From Xanthomarina sp. F2636L (GTDB lineage Bacteria; Bacteroidota; Bacteroidia; Flavobacteriales; Flavobacteriaceae): a stretch of DNA of 64,000 nucleotides. Positions within the stretch are counted from its first letter, which is position 1. Each line of letters opens with the position of its first letter. A model generated the notes under the pieces. It had not been told where the DNA came from, did not search any database, and saw only the letters and a list, made by a program, of their open reading frames with translations. A program made the translations under genes and the position numbers. The stretch lies in the NCBI RefSeq assembly GCF_026410195.1, contig NZ_JAPMLM010000074.1, forward strand, positions 36,001 through 100,000. The letters run 5' to 3'. Below, one piece after another: positions 8,919 to 19,400 of the stretch.

Positions 8919-10496
8919 TTACGATATTAATGGAAGTTTTATAACAAACGTACTTCCTTTGTCCTTTTCACTTTCAACTGATATATGACCTTGATGGTCT
9001 TCTACTATTCGTTTAACATAAGCTAAACCTAATCCATGACCTTTTACATCATGTCTATCTCCTGTGTGTTCTCTATAAAATTTTTCAAAAACACGTTTTT
9101 GTGCAGCTTTACTCATTCCACTGCCTTGATCTTTAATTTTTAACAAAATATTGGTGCCTACATTTTCTGTAGTAACATCAATTATTGGGGCTTTATTTTC
9201 TGGAGTGTATTTAATAGCATTATCCAGAATATTTACAATAACATTTGTAAAATGTGTTTCATTTGCTAGTATAGATGAATTTTCTTCTGTTAAATTAATA
9301 GAGATGTTTCCGTTTCGGTCTTCCACTAATAACTCAACATGTGTAATAGCATCTTCTATTATGTCGTTTAATGACACAGGTTCCTTACTAATATTTAATT
9401 CATTTCGTTCAAGTTTAGAAATTCTCAATACATTTTCTACTTGAGCATGCATGCGTTTGTTTTCTTCTTTTATCATTCCAAGATAACGCAGGACTTTTTC
9501 TTGATCTCCAATAACACTTGGGTTTCTTATAGCATCTAAAGCTAAGTTTATAGTAGCAATAGGTGTTTTAAACTCGTGTGTCATATTATTAATAAAATCT
9601 GTTTTAATTTCTGAAATCTTGCGTTGTTTTAATAATTGCATTAAAGCACTTGTATAAGCGATTATAATGATAAACGTAAAAATGAATGATAGCAATGTCA
9701 TTTTAATTATAGACGATTGTACAAACACATTTCTTTTTGGAAAATTAACCAAGAGTCTGTAATTGCTAGAATCGATATTATTTTGAAAGATTGGAACACT
9801 AAAAGTTGTTTCTGTAATAAGCTCAAAATCTTCCGATTGAATTTTAGTTGCCAAGTCATTACTATATATGGCAAATTGAAAATCGATATCTATATCATCA
9901 TCGTTTAATTTATTTTTTAGAAGGCTTGCTATTTCTTCTTTAGAAACACGTTTATGGATTGGAACTCGATAAGATAAATCTTCATATGCTGTGTCGTAAA
10001 ATATTTCAGCACCTTTAGATAATTTACCAAATTCGAACATCATGGCATCCAAATTTAAATTAGAATTAGATTCCAAAGCATTACTCTTTAAAACTTTAGT
10101 CTCTCTTTCGCTTAATACTTTCTTAATATTAATACTATCTATACCTATGTCAAAGATCGATGAAGACAATTTATAATTCTCTTCTAAAATACTGTTTCTA
10201 TAAATTAATTTCTCGTTAGAACCTTTACCTTCTTCTTTTAAGTAAAAATCTCTAAATGCTGTTGTATCTGGTGTTACACCTTGGTCTAATAAATCTTGAA
10301 TTTTTAAAGCATACTCTTTAAACTCTCTGTCTTCAATGTTTTTTGAAGTATAACTTAAAGCCTTTTTTACATTAAATGTAAATTGCTCTTCCTCATTTTT
10401 TAAAGAATTATTAATATAATAGGCTTGAACGAAAATGATACCAACCAACGACAAACTCATTAATAATATCAGTATGACGAATAACTTTTTGCTCAT
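8919..10496 (-). CDS. Membrane sensor histidine kinase
   Basis: A 525-aa sensor kinase partnered with the downstream regulator. It has an N-terminal membrane segment (about 5-27), a large periplasmic sensor region (about 30-262) with no recognisable domain, and a second membrane segment (about 263-286). HisKA follows with the phospho-accepting His307 in NNMTHEFKTP. The ATPase domain has an N-box (422-426, NILDN), G1 (DQGSGM, 456-461) and G2 (GHGLGL, 486-491). All catalytic boxes are intact. The signal is unknown. The kinase is the first gene of the pair and is followed closely by the regulator, so one transcript is likely. Confidence 0.94.
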   Translation of the reverse strand: MSKKLFVILILLMSLSLVGIIFVQAYYINNSLKNEEEQFTFNVKKALSYTSKNIEDREFKEYALKIQDLLDQGVTPDTTAFRDFYLKEEGKGSNEKLIYRNSILEENYKLSSSIFDIGIDSINIKKVLSERETKVLKSNALESNSNLNLDAMMFEFGKLSKGAEIFYDTAYEDLSYRVPIHKRVSKEEIASLLKNKLNDDDIDIDFQFAIYSNDLATKIQSEDFELITETTFSVPIFQNNIDSSNYRLLVNFPKRNVFVQSSIIKMTLLSFIFTFIIIIAYTSALMQLLKQRKISEIKTDFINNMTHEFKTPIATINLALDAIRNPSVIGDQEKVLRYLGMIKEENKRMHAQVENVLRISKLERNELNISKEPVSLNDIIEDAITHVELLVEDRNGNISINLTEENSSILANETHFTNVIVNILDNAIKYTPENKAPIIDVTTENVGTNILLKIKDQGSGMSKAAQKRVFEKFYREHTGDRHDVKGHGLGLAYVKRIVEDHQGHISVESEKDKGSTFVIKLPLIS

Positions 10497-10573
10497 CGTT
10501 CAAAATTAACATTTTAACATTTAGCTTACTTATCATTTAACCTTACATTAACAAAAATGTTAAAATTTAAGAT

Positions 10574-11161
10574 TTATGCTATTAAGTTAACGATTTTGTT
10601 ATGAGTAAGTTGCACTTGCTGCTTGGTTTGTTCCAACTCTTTGTTGATAATAACAAAATCCGATTTTTCAATTTTGGCTTCGTCACTCCATTGGTTATTA
10701 ATTATGGCTTGTATTTTCTCCAAGGTTGTGTCGTCTCTTTGTAATAAACGTGCTTTTCTTAATTCTATTGGAGCTGTTACAGTAATAATAAAGTCGCATT
10801 GTTTATAAGCACCATTTTCGAATAAAATAGCAGATTCTTTTAAAACATAAGGAGCTGCTTGTTTATTAACCCATTTTTTAAAATGTGATGCTACTTTTGG
10901 ATGAACAATTGCGTTCATCTTTTCTAAATTAACACTATTATTAAAAATTTTATTTGCCAGAAATGGCCTGTTTAGACTGTTGTTTTTATATGCATCTTCC
11001 CCAAATAATGCTACGAGTTTTCTTCTAATAATTTTTGAGTGGTTCATTAACTTTTTGGCTTCATCGTCTGCTATATAAATAGGGATTCCTAAAGCATTAA
11101 ACTGCTTGGCTACAGTAGTTTTTCCACTACCAATTCCACCTGTTAAACCTATTATCTTCAT
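10574..11161 (-). CDS. coaE: Dephospho-CoA kinase
   Basis: Phosphorylates the 3'-hydroxyl of dephospho-CoA in the last step of CoA synthesis. The protein is 195 aa with the P-loop GGIGSGKT at residues 8-15, the DDEAKKLM substrate segment near 32-39 and a lid with RLLQRDD near 138. Soluble. Its start overlaps the stop of the ybbR-like gene by 4 bases, giving a coupled three-gene set with the glycosyltransferase. The other CoA enzyme in the window (coaBC) lies about 14 kb away. Confidence 0.95.
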   Translation of the reverse strand: MKIIGLTGGIGSGKTTVAKQFNALGIPIYIADDEAKKLMNHSKIIRRKLVALFGEDAYKNNSLNRPFLANKIFNNSVNLEKMNAIVHPKVASHFKKWVNKQAAPYVLKESAILFENGAYKQCDFIITVTAPIELRKARLLQRDDTTLEKIQAIINNQWSDEAKIEKSDFVIINKELEQTKQQVQLTHNKIVNLIA

Positions 11162-12126
11162 TCTATAATAATAAACTCTATATGTTCTTGAGACAGCTTT
11201 ACATGTTTCACCATGTTTGGTTCTTTTACAATTTTCGGAATTAAATACTCAGTCCCAACTTCAATTTTATTGTAATCGCAAATAATTTCAAAATCGGTTG
11301 CCTTAATTTTATTATAATTCGATAAACTTGTGTAATAAGTTACATAAACTTTTTTAGGAAAGTACTTAATTGTAAGATTTTCTGGAATATTTATTACTGA
11401 AACCGGAATTTTTAAATGACCTTCAGTAAACTTATTAACCTCTCCATAAACTGTAACTTTAGAATCTGAAAACTTGAGGTTTCCATCAATATTCTCAGGT
11501 AATTTTAAAGGAATAGGCATATTAATATTGGCTTTAATGTCTTTTAATTTTATAGAATCTGTTTCTACATAAGAGATTTTAGAAACCAAAACTTCTGGAC
11601 CTATAATTTTAATAGAGTCAGGAACCACCCGAAGAGAATCAAGCAAGTCGAAACCCTGTGTATATTCTATTTTCGAAAGCAACTTAATAGGCACCTGTTT
11701 TACAGCGTTTATATCGTATCGAAATTTTAATGTATCTGGAGTTATACTAACAATTTCTTCGTTTTTAGGAAACTGTAAATTTATACCAGAATAACCTTGA
11801 TGTTTATTCCATACATAGTAATCTTCTGTTTTGGAAATATTTTCACTAAAGTCGATGTTTATTTCTGGGTTATTAAAATAGTATTTTAATAAGTTAAAAC
11901 CATGGCTTCGTAAGGTAATATGTAATTTATCAGACTTATCGTTTAACACTAAATGACTTTCTGGGATGTGTATTTTGTTAATTTTAAAAGCTATTGTGTT
12001 TGTATAGGTGTTTGATAATTTTATAAATAAAAGCACTATAAAAGAAAGTAAAACAAACAAAAAAAACACATTTATTTTTTTGTTTTTAAAAGAGGCTAGT
12101 AATTTGGATTTTAGATATTTTATCAT
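11158..12126 (-). CDS. YbbR-like domain protein
   Basis: A 322-aa single-pass membrane protein with an N-terminal membrane helix (about 18-36) after a basic cytoplasmic tail, followed by repeated YbbR-type beta domains outside the cytoplasmic membrane. In Firmicutes, YbbR/CdaR regulates the diadenylate cyclase CdaA. No cyclase gene is adjacent here, so that link cannot be assumed. It overlaps coaE and the upstream glycosyltransferase by 4 bases on each side. The family call rests on topology, beta-rich composition and the conserved coaE neighbourhood. Confidence 0.78.
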   Translation of the reverse strand: MIKYLKSKLLASFKNKKINVFFLFVLLSFIVLLFIKLSNTYTNTIAFKINKIHIPESHLVLNDKSDKLHITLRSHGFNLLKYYFNNPEINIDFSENISKTEDYYVWNKHQGYSGINLQFPKNEEIVSITPDTLKFRYDINAVKQVPIKLLSKIEYTQGFDLLDSLRVVPDSIKIIGPEVLVSKISYVETDSIKLKDIKANINMPIPLKLPENIDGNLKFSDSKVTVYGEVNKFTEGHLKIPVSVINIPENLTIKYFPKKVYVTYYTSLSNYNKIKATDFEIICDYNKIEVGTEYLIPKIVKEPNMVKHVKLSQEHIEFIIIE

Positions 12127-13133
12127 GTCTTTTTAAAGAATAAATCTGGAAACTCTTTTTCAGGATCTCTTTTAAAGATATTAATTGCAATAGTCGCTTT
12201 TAAAAAACCTATGCCATATCCCATAAACTGAATACAGATAGCTAGAATAGCTAAGCTGGCAATAGTTAAGCTTTTGGTTTTAAATAGAGCCCACGTAAAA
12301 GCAGTTAAAAAGTAAACAAGATATAATACTAAAAATAATTTAAAGTTAAAAATTCCCCATAGTATAATACTAAAAAAAAAGCCTGTTACAAAAAGTGAAG
12401 GAAACCAATAAGTCACCTTTTTGGTTTCCGGATGCCAGCTATTTAAAATAGGACGCACCATACCAAATTTGTTTACTTGTTTATAAAATTTTTTCCATGA
12501 GATTCTACGTTTATGAAACACATAGGCCTCTGGTATTAATTTTGTTTTAAAACCTAAATTCCAAAGCCTTATGGACAAGTCTGGATCTTCACCAGGATGT
12601 ATTTCTCCAAAACCTCCAGATTTATCAAAGGCCTCTTTAGAAAGTCCCATATTAAAACTTCTCGGTTGGAATTTGTTGACACTCTTTTTATTCCCTCTGA
12701 TTCCTCCAGTCGTCAAGAACGAAGTCATAGAAAAGTTTATCGCTTTTTGAATATTTGAAAAAGAATCATGAGATGCATCTGGTCCACCAAAACAATCAAC
12801 ATAATCTTTGGTTAGACTTTTTATTACTTCATTTAAGTACTTAGGTGGCAGAATACAATCGCTATCTAAAATAATAAAATAATTACCTTTAGCTTGTTTC
12901 ATCCCAAAATTTCTAGAATCTCCAGGCCCCGTATTGTTTTTTTTAAAATAGGCAATATCCAACTGCTGATTATAGGTATTGATTATATTTTCTGAAGTTA
13001 CAGTAGAACCATCTTCCACAATAACAATTTCAAAATTTAAACTTGTTTTAAGTCTTGTAAAACTCTGTAACAACTCTTCTATTTCGTCAGGACGATTATA
13101 AACAGGGATTATAAATGAAAACTCTAGTTGCAT
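12123..13133 (-). CDS. Family 2 glycosyltransferase
   Basis: A GT-A fold glycosyltransferase of 336 aa. It begins with SFIIPVYNRPDEIEELL, has VEDGS at about 39-43 and the metal-binding DSD at residues 90-92. GEDPDLSIRLW follows, and then a C-terminal pair or triplet of membrane helices. It probably adds a sugar to a surface glycan at the inner membrane; donor and acceptor are unknown. I place the start at the ATG at 13133. An in-frame extension to 13169 would read through the hairpin terminator of the neighbouring gene and add 12 unsupported residues. Confidence 0.9.
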   Translation of the reverse strand: MQLEFSFIIPVYNRPDEIEELLQSFTRLKTSLNFEIVIVEDGSTVTSENIINTYNQQLDIAYFKKNNTGPGDSRNFGMKQAKGNYFIILDSDCILPPKYLNEVIKSLTKDYVDCFGGPDASHDSFSNIQKAINFSMTSFLTTGGIRGNKKSVNKFQPRSFNMGLSKEAFDKSGGFGEIHPGEDPDLSIRLWNLGFKTKLIPEAYVFHKRRISWKKFYKQVNKFGMVRPILNSWHPETKKVTYWFPSLFVTGFFFSIILWGIFNFKLFLVLYLVYFLTAFTWALFKTKSLTIASLAILAICIQFMGYGIGFLKATIAINIFKRDPEKEFPDLFFKKT

Positions 13134-13160
13134 ACAGCAAATGTAGCTAAACAAAAAAAT

Positions 13161-13186
13161 AAAAGCCACTCGTTTGAGTGGCTTTT
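13161..13186 (-). terminator. Terminator of the first T9SS surface-protein gene
   Basis: AAAAGCCACTC and GAGTGGCTTTT pair perfectly around GTTT. On the minus strand the hairpin is followed by a T-run (the A-run at 13153-13160). The same GCCACTC stem ends the next T9SS gene, and a shorter version ends the third. Confidence 0.8.
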
Positions 13187-13213
13187 TAAAATAAATTTAG
13201 AATTTAATCATTC

Positions 13214-16200
13214 TTATTTTTTAACAACTTTAATTGTTTTAGTTGCATTGTCTACAGTTACTTTTACAAAGTAAGTACCTGCTTGTAGACTTGACATATC
13301 TACTTCACTAATAGCAGTATTAGGAGCAGTTCTAATTACTTCTTGTCCTAATAAGTTAAAAACGGCTACATTTTGAATGTTCTTAACACTTCTTAAATTT
13401 AAAGTATTACTTACCGGATTAGGATAATATTTAAAGCTTAAAAATTCTGACTCCTCAACACTTAAAGATTCATCAATTGAGATGTTATCTAAATGCAAGT
13501 AAAATTCATTAGCATTAGAATAGGCTTGAAAACCTATATAATACACCCCAGTTGTTGCAGGAGTAAAATCTTGTGAATCATTAATCGGAGTTCCATTTAC
13601 AACATTTGGATAATCTGCAATTTCGTTTATCATTGATGCAGCATTATTACTTGTTCCATAAGCTACTCTTAATGCTTCTGGAAAAGATGTACCAGTTCCG
13701 CCATAATCATAAGAAATTGTATAAGTCTGTCCTGCAGTCAAATTAATACCTTGGGTATAAAACCATGTATTAGCTGGATTACTTGTATCCCAACTATATC
13801 TTAAATGGTTTGGGGTAAACCCATAACCTGTTGCATCAACAACTTGCCACATATTACCAGTTCCATCATTCGTAATAGACGTACAATTTGGAGTTGATGT
13901 AGAAGCTTGAAAATCTATTAGATAAGGTACGTTGGTTGCAGTACATTGCGTTGCAAAACTAAAAGGTCCTGCCCAAGTAGAATAATCTCCACCACAATTT
14001 GCTCTAACATAAAACTCATAATTATTAGAATCTGTTAAACCACTTAAAGCATAAGGATTTCCTACATCAGTTGCTGTTGGAGTCCCTGATACTGTTCCTC
14101 CAGCCGTAATATCCACTAATTCAATATCCCATAAAGTTTCTGAATCACCCGCTGTCCAACCTAAGTCGGCAGAAGTTGTTGTAATGTTTGAAACATTTAA
14201 ATTTGTAGGCATTAAACAAGATGGTATCATCTCCCATGTTACATCATCAATTAAAAGACTATTTGCTGGCGAACCAGTATGTCTGATTGCTGGGAAATTT
14301 GAATATGTTCCTGCTGCAGGCATAACAATGTATTCCTCATAAGTTGTAGAAGCTGCTGTAACGGACTCAATAGATACAAAAGAAGTAGCTTCCATTGGAT
14401 TCGTTAAATATCCAAATTCTATAACACCTCCAGTTGTAAAATTGGCTCTCATATTAAATCTAAGTCTGTGAGTTCCATCTCCTAAGTTAGATACTGGTTG
14501 CATAGTAACAAGTGCTATATTTGTAGTCGAACTGCTATACATATAAAGCGTATTAGGTGCTGAATTTGGAGATCCTGTTTGCGTATTTAAACTACCTGTG
14601 GCTCCTACTTTAAACCAACAGTTTGGTAATTCAGGAGTTGTAAGGCTGTCAAAGTTTTCAGAAAATTCAGTTACAAGATCACAAGATGTTGTAAAGCTAT
14701 ATGGTCCAGTCCAAGGGCTTAGGTCTCCACCACCACAATTTGCTCTCACATAAAACTGATAATCGTTAGATGCTACTAAACCACTTTGAGTATATGGATT
14801 TGCCACATCTGTTGCTGTTGGATTTCCTGTTGCTGTACCTCCTGCAGTAACATCTACTAATTCAACATCCCATAATGTTTCTGAGCCTCCAGCTGTCCAT
14901 CCTAAGTCTGCCGAAGTGGTAGCAACATTAGAAACTGTTAAGTCTGTTGGCTCCACACAAGAAGGAACTTCTCTAAGCATGACTTCGTCTAAATGAATAT
15001 AAGCGAGTGAAGGTCCATAATTACTGGTTCCCATAAACTTAACCACCACATCACTTGAAATATACGATGAAATATCATAAGTTAATGGAGCCCAATCTGC
15101 TTGACCCGTTAAACCATTTGCAATAGAGGTATAAGTCGCACCACCATCAGAAGATACTAAAATTTCAAAATTACCTCCAGTCGGGTTTTTATAATAAAGC
15201 TTTAATTGTAAAGAAGGTAATGCAGATGCATCAAAGATAGGTGAAATTAACTCTGATGTCAATCCACTACTGTTAACATAAGAATTAAACCTCATTCCTC
15301 TTCCTGAAAATCCATCTTCATGACTAGTAAAATGGTAGTTTGGATTTGTTGTTGTACCTTCAACAGACCAACATGCTGGCTGCCCTGATGTAATGCCTTC
15401 AAAAGACTCTAAATAAGGATAAGCAGTTATGTTTTCACATAAGGTTGCAAAAGCAAAAGGACCAGTCCAGCTGCTTAAGTCACCACCACAGTCTGCTTGT
15501 ACATAATATTCAAAATCGGTACTACTAGCAAGTCCTGTTTTTATATATGGATTACCTACTCCAACATCTGTTGCTGAACCAGACGGCTCATTACCAGCAA
15601 CAACCACCTCTACATTATATAACGTGGCGCTTCCATTCTCTGTCCAAGATAATTCAGCTTGAGTTGTTGTAATTGCTGTTGCTGCTAAATCTGTTGGAAA
15701 AGGACAAGCTTGCACGATTCCTCCAAAAATAATATTTGAGCGATAGGCTGCAAGAGTACCTGTTGGTGGTGCAGCAGGATCTGGATTTGTACTATCGCTA
15801 CGATAAAAGATTGAACTGTTAGTTGCAGTCATAGTACTTTGCCAAGCCATGGAGCAATTATAACCTGTAGTATTCTCATCTACACCAACCACTAAATTAT
15901 CTGTCCCATTATATGTAAACGGTGTATCTAAAGTTATGGTAAACCAATTGCCTTCAGCTGGAAATGTTACTGTTCCAGAATAAGATTGTGTTAAATTTGA
16001 CACATCTTCCCAATCTGTGGTAGAAGCAAATTCCGTTTTAGATGTATGTCCTATATATACGTCCCAACCAACACTAGAATCAAAAGATGTTGCACTAGTT
16101 GCTTCATCTAAATAAAAAGATAGAGATGTAATGTCTCCTGAAGTGTTAATTTCTGATGCTAGAAATAATTGCTGCGAATAGGTGTATCCCCAGCAACTTG

Positions 16201-16309
16201 TAATTGGCAAGTTTGTAGTTGTTCCAGTTTCTGAACCAATCTGTACTTGCGAAAAAGTCGAAAAGGTTATTGCAAAGAAAAATGCAAAAACAAATGTAAT
16301 TTTTTTCAT
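13214..16309 (-). CDS. T9SS-sorted surface protein with three FN3-like repeats
   Basis: A 1031-aa exported protein. The signal peptide is residues 1-20 (ends FSTFSQ). Three related fibronectin-III-like repeats lie at about 202-290, 452-542 and 697-788, each with an LxW(T) core and a DCGG/NCGG motif before SxWTGP or SxWAGP. Between and after them are beta-sandwich regions of the 'choice-of-anchor J'/MAM-like type, for example about 291-450. The C-terminal 75 residues form a type A T9SS sorting domain (YPNPVSNTLNL, LLGQEV, GTYFVKV, KTIKVVKK). No protease or glycosidase site is visible, so an adhesive or binding role is inferred. It shares its promoter layout with the next two genes. Confidence 0.9.
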   Translation of the reverse strand: MKKITFVFAFFFAITFSTFSQVQIGSETGTTTNLPITSCWGYTYSQQLFLASEINTSGDITSLSFYLDEATSATSFDSSVGWDVYIGHTSKTEFASTTDWEDVSNLTQSYSGTVTFPAEGNWFTITLDTPFTYNGTDNLVVGVDENTTGYNCSMAWQSTMTATNSSIFYRSDSTNPDPAAPPTGTLAAYRSNIIFGGIVQACPFPTDLAATAITTTQAELSWTENGSATLYNVEVVVAGNEPSGSATDVGVGNPYIKTGLASSTDFEYYVQADCGGDLSSWTGPFAFATLCENITAYPYLESFEGITSGQPACWSVEGTTTNPNYHFTSHEDGFSGRGMRFNSYVNSSGLTSELISPIFDASALPSLQLKLYYKNPTGGNFEILVSSDGGATYTSIANGLTGQADWAPLTYDISSYISSDVVVKFMGTSNYGPSLAYIHLDEVMLREVPSCVEPTDLTVSNVATTSADLGWTAGGSETLWDVELVDVTAGGTATGNPTATDVANPYTQSGLVASNDYQFYVRANCGGGDLSPWTGPYSFTTSCDLVTEFSENFDSLTTPELPNCWFKVGATGSLNTQTGSPNSAPNTLYMYSSSTTNIALVTMQPVSNLGDGTHRLRFNMRANFTTGGVIEFGYLTNPMEATSFVSIESVTAASTTYEEYIVMPAAGTYSNFPAIRHTGSPANSLLIDDVTWEMIPSCLMPTNLNVSNITTTSADLGWTAGDSETLWDIELVDITAGGTVSGTPTATDVGNPYALSGLTDSNNYEFYVRANCGGDYSTWAGPFSFATQCTATNVPYLIDFQASTSTPNCTSITNDGTGNMWQVVDATGYGFTPNHLRYSWDTSNPANTWFYTQGINLTAGQTYTISYDYGGTGTSFPEALRVAYGTSNNAASMINEIADYPNVVNGTPINDSQDFTPATTGVYYIGFQAYSNANEFYLHLDNISIDESLSVEESEFLSFKYYPNPVSNTLNLRSVKNIQNVAVFNLLGQEVIRTAPNTAISEVDMSSLQAGTYFVKVTVDNATKTIKVVKK

Positions 16310-16339
16310 AAGATTTTAGTTAATTATTAATAGTTATCT

Positions 16340-16416
16340 TAAAAATATTAATTTATAATAGATTAATATGACTTCATAAAGACTAATCGATGAAAGCCAT
16401 ATTTCTACGATGAACT
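16340..16416 (-). promoter_or_regulatory. Upstream element and -7 box of T9SS gene 13214-16309
   Basis: On the minus strand, TATTTTTA (16340-16347) lies 31 bases before the ATG. An upstream element at 16384-16416 contains two copies of TTCATCG with their CG dinucleotides 20 bp apart (16408-16409 and 16388-16389). The gene-proximal CG is 41 bp from the box. No TTG is seen at the -33 position. Confidence 0.55.
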
Positions 16417-16431
16417 TAAGCATAAAAAAAA

Positions 16432-16451
16432 AGCCACTCTTTCGAGTGGCT
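16432..16451 (-). terminator. Terminator of T9SS gene 16480-19932
   Basis: AGCCACTC and GAGTGGCT pair around TTTC. On the minus strand a T-run follows (A-run at 16423-16432). Confidence 0.78.
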
Positions 16452-16479
16452 CTTAAATTTATATAAAAAATTAAGTAAC

Positions 16480-19400
16480 TTATTTCTTAATCACCTTAAT
16501 GGTTTTGGTGGTGTTCTCAATCATCACTTTTACAAAGTAAGTACCTGTTTGAAGTTCTGACATATCCACATCGCTATTAACACTGTTAGGAGCCGTACGT
16601 AGTACCTCTTGACCTAGCATGTTATAAATAGTTACATTCTGGATGTCTTTAACACCTCTTAAAGACAAAGTATTGTTCACTGGATTTGGGAAATAAGTAA
16701 ATCCTGTTAACCCATAATCTTCAAGACCTAATGGAGAACAACCTACTGTTGCTTCCCAACCTTCTCTTGTTACACCACTATCTGAAGTAAACACAAAGGT
16801 TAAACAACCAGATCCGTCTGTAGACGTAATAGTCATCCCTTGTAAGTCTCCTGTTCCTCCTGGTGTAGCATCATCTCTATCCCAACACCAAATAGTTCCA
16901 GTTGTTGGATTAATAGTTGGCGCAGAAGCATCAGGACCATCATGGATAGTTAAGCCATCATAACATCCAGTACTTCCACTATTCTCTGTACTAAAGAATG
17001 TAAACGTTACATTTACCGCATCTCCTGGTACATCTGGACAAATAGTTGTAGTTATATTAGCACTATTAGAATAGTCTGAAGCAATACCTCCATCATCATA
17101 GAAATTTCCTCCACAGGCTGGTGGTGGATCTGCAGTTACAAAAGTATAAGGCCCAGTCCAATCACTAGTGTCTCCTCCTCCACAATCTGCACGTACGTAG
17201 AAATCGTACGATGTAGAAGCTGTTAAACCTCCTAAAGTATGTGGATTTGTTGCTGTATCTTCAATATTTGGTACACCTGTAGGAGTAAAACCAACGGTTC
17301 CCCATTCTATATCCCATGCCGTTGCAGTACCATTCTCTGTCCAACCTAAATCTGCAGAAGTTTCTGTTAGATTTGAAGCTGTTAAACTTGTTGTAGCTGG
17401 ACACGTTGGAGGTGTTCCAACACACACATCAAAGGTAGATGTTTGACCTGGAGTATTTGTCCAAGTATATACTTGTACAAAATACGTATTTCCTATAGTT
17501 AAGCCAGTTAAATTACTTGTGTTTCCATCATTACAAATTACAGATGTTGTTAACGCTCCACAACCAGGAGTTGCATCATAAACTGCATGATACATATCTG
17601 TAGTACTTCCAGCTATGTTTATTAAAGAAACTCTATGTTCTGTTGCAGTTGCAATAAAGCTATACCATACATCATCATCTTCAAATCCTCCACATACATC
17701 AACACCAGAGTTTGTTGCTCCTAAAACGGTTCCAGAAGTTACTGTACCACATGCATAATCGGCATTCACCGTTAAAGCTATGGCAGCTCCACATTCGTCG
17801 TTTGCAGGTGCAGGTGCATTTGTTGTAAACGTATAAGGTCCAGCCCATGCGCTAGTATCTCCACCACCACAATCTGCACGTACATAGAAATCGTACGATG
17901 TAGTAGCTGTTAAACCTCCTAAAGTATGTGGGTTTGTTGCTGTATCTTCAATACTAGGTGTTCCAGTTGGTGTAAAACCATTAGTTCCCCATTCTATATC
18001 CCAAGCTGCTGCAGTACCATTTTCAGTCCAACCTAAATCTGCAGAAGTCTCTGTTAGATTTGAAGCTGTTAAACTTGTTGGGGCTGGACACGTTGGTGGT
18101 GTTCCAACACATACATCGAAACTTGTTGTAGTAGATGTTAAAGAACTCCACGTATAAATTCTAAAGAAATACGTATTTCCAGATGTTAATCCTGTTAAAT
18201 CTATCGGTGAATTAGGTGTATCTTGACATACAAGACTTGTTCCTCCACATGCATCGAAAACTTCTGTAACAATATCAGAACTTCCACCAGTATTGGTTAT
18301 CATTATTCTATGACTATCTCCTGTGGCAACAAATGAATACCATACATCATCATTTGCAGTTCCTAAACATCCTGGAAGACTTTGAGTTGCAGCTATGGTA
18401 GTTCCTGAAACGGCACTAGCACAAGAGTAATCTGGATCTACTGTTAAAGCAGTGGCAGCGCCACATTCGTCGTTTACAGGAGGCGCAGTAGAAGTGAAAT
18501 TAACTGGCCCAGCCCAAGTACTCAATCCATTGGTATCACAATTAGATTGTACATAAAAATCATAGTCGTTTCCAGCAGTTAAACCTGTAGCTGTATCAGA
18601 AGTAACACCAACTGCAGTAGAACCTAAAGCAACAGGTGCATCTACATCTGGATCTTGACCAGAAGTCATGACTGCCCAGTTATAACCGGAAGTTGCACTA
18701 CCTTCCACATCCCAAGATAGGGTTGCAGATGTATCACCTGGAAGTACTGTAACATCAAGATTAGTTGCTTCAAAACACGTTGGGATTGCAGCACATGTTA
18801 ATGTAATATCTATTGTTCCAGTAGTTGTATTACCAGAAGCATAATGAGCAATATAAACATAATATGTTTCACCTGGTGAAGATGTAAAAGTGTAAGATTC
18901 TGTACCTCCACTTCCAGTTCCATCATCACAAATAATATTAACCAAACTACCACAAGTACCACTAGTAATTGCCATTTCATGATCGAAACTAGCAGTCGAT
19001 TCAACAGTCATGTCTCCTCCAGTACCTGTAAAAGTAAACCAAATACCGTTATCTCCAATAGAGCAGCCACTTCCTTCTTGGTTTCCTGTAGAACCTACAG
19101 AACTACCATTTATAGTATCACCACATACCATTGGTGTAGCATTTGCACAATCTATATTACTAGGAGGACAAAAATATTGAAAATTTCCTAGAGAGAAATT
19201 ACATGCAGGATCAGAATGTTCAACTGTAAGAGTCACGTTTGTTCCAGTTGCATAAGGACCAGCTGTTACCAATCCAGAAGCTACAGTAAACATTCCACCT
19301 AAACCATCTGTAATAACCGTTCCATCTCCAACTGAAGATACAACTACATCTACAGAAAATTGGCTACTTCCACAATCATCAACTACAGTTGAGCTATCTA

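Noticed and set aside
13134..13169. Upstream extension of the glycosyltransferase by 12 residues
   Set aside because: It would translate part of the terminator hairpin of the neighbouring gene; the family N-terminus fits the ATG at 13133.
18810..19004. Separate small ORF inside the 1150-aa surface protein gene
   Set aside because: It is an alternative frame of the T9SS gene with no signal or family match; the main frame is continuous.
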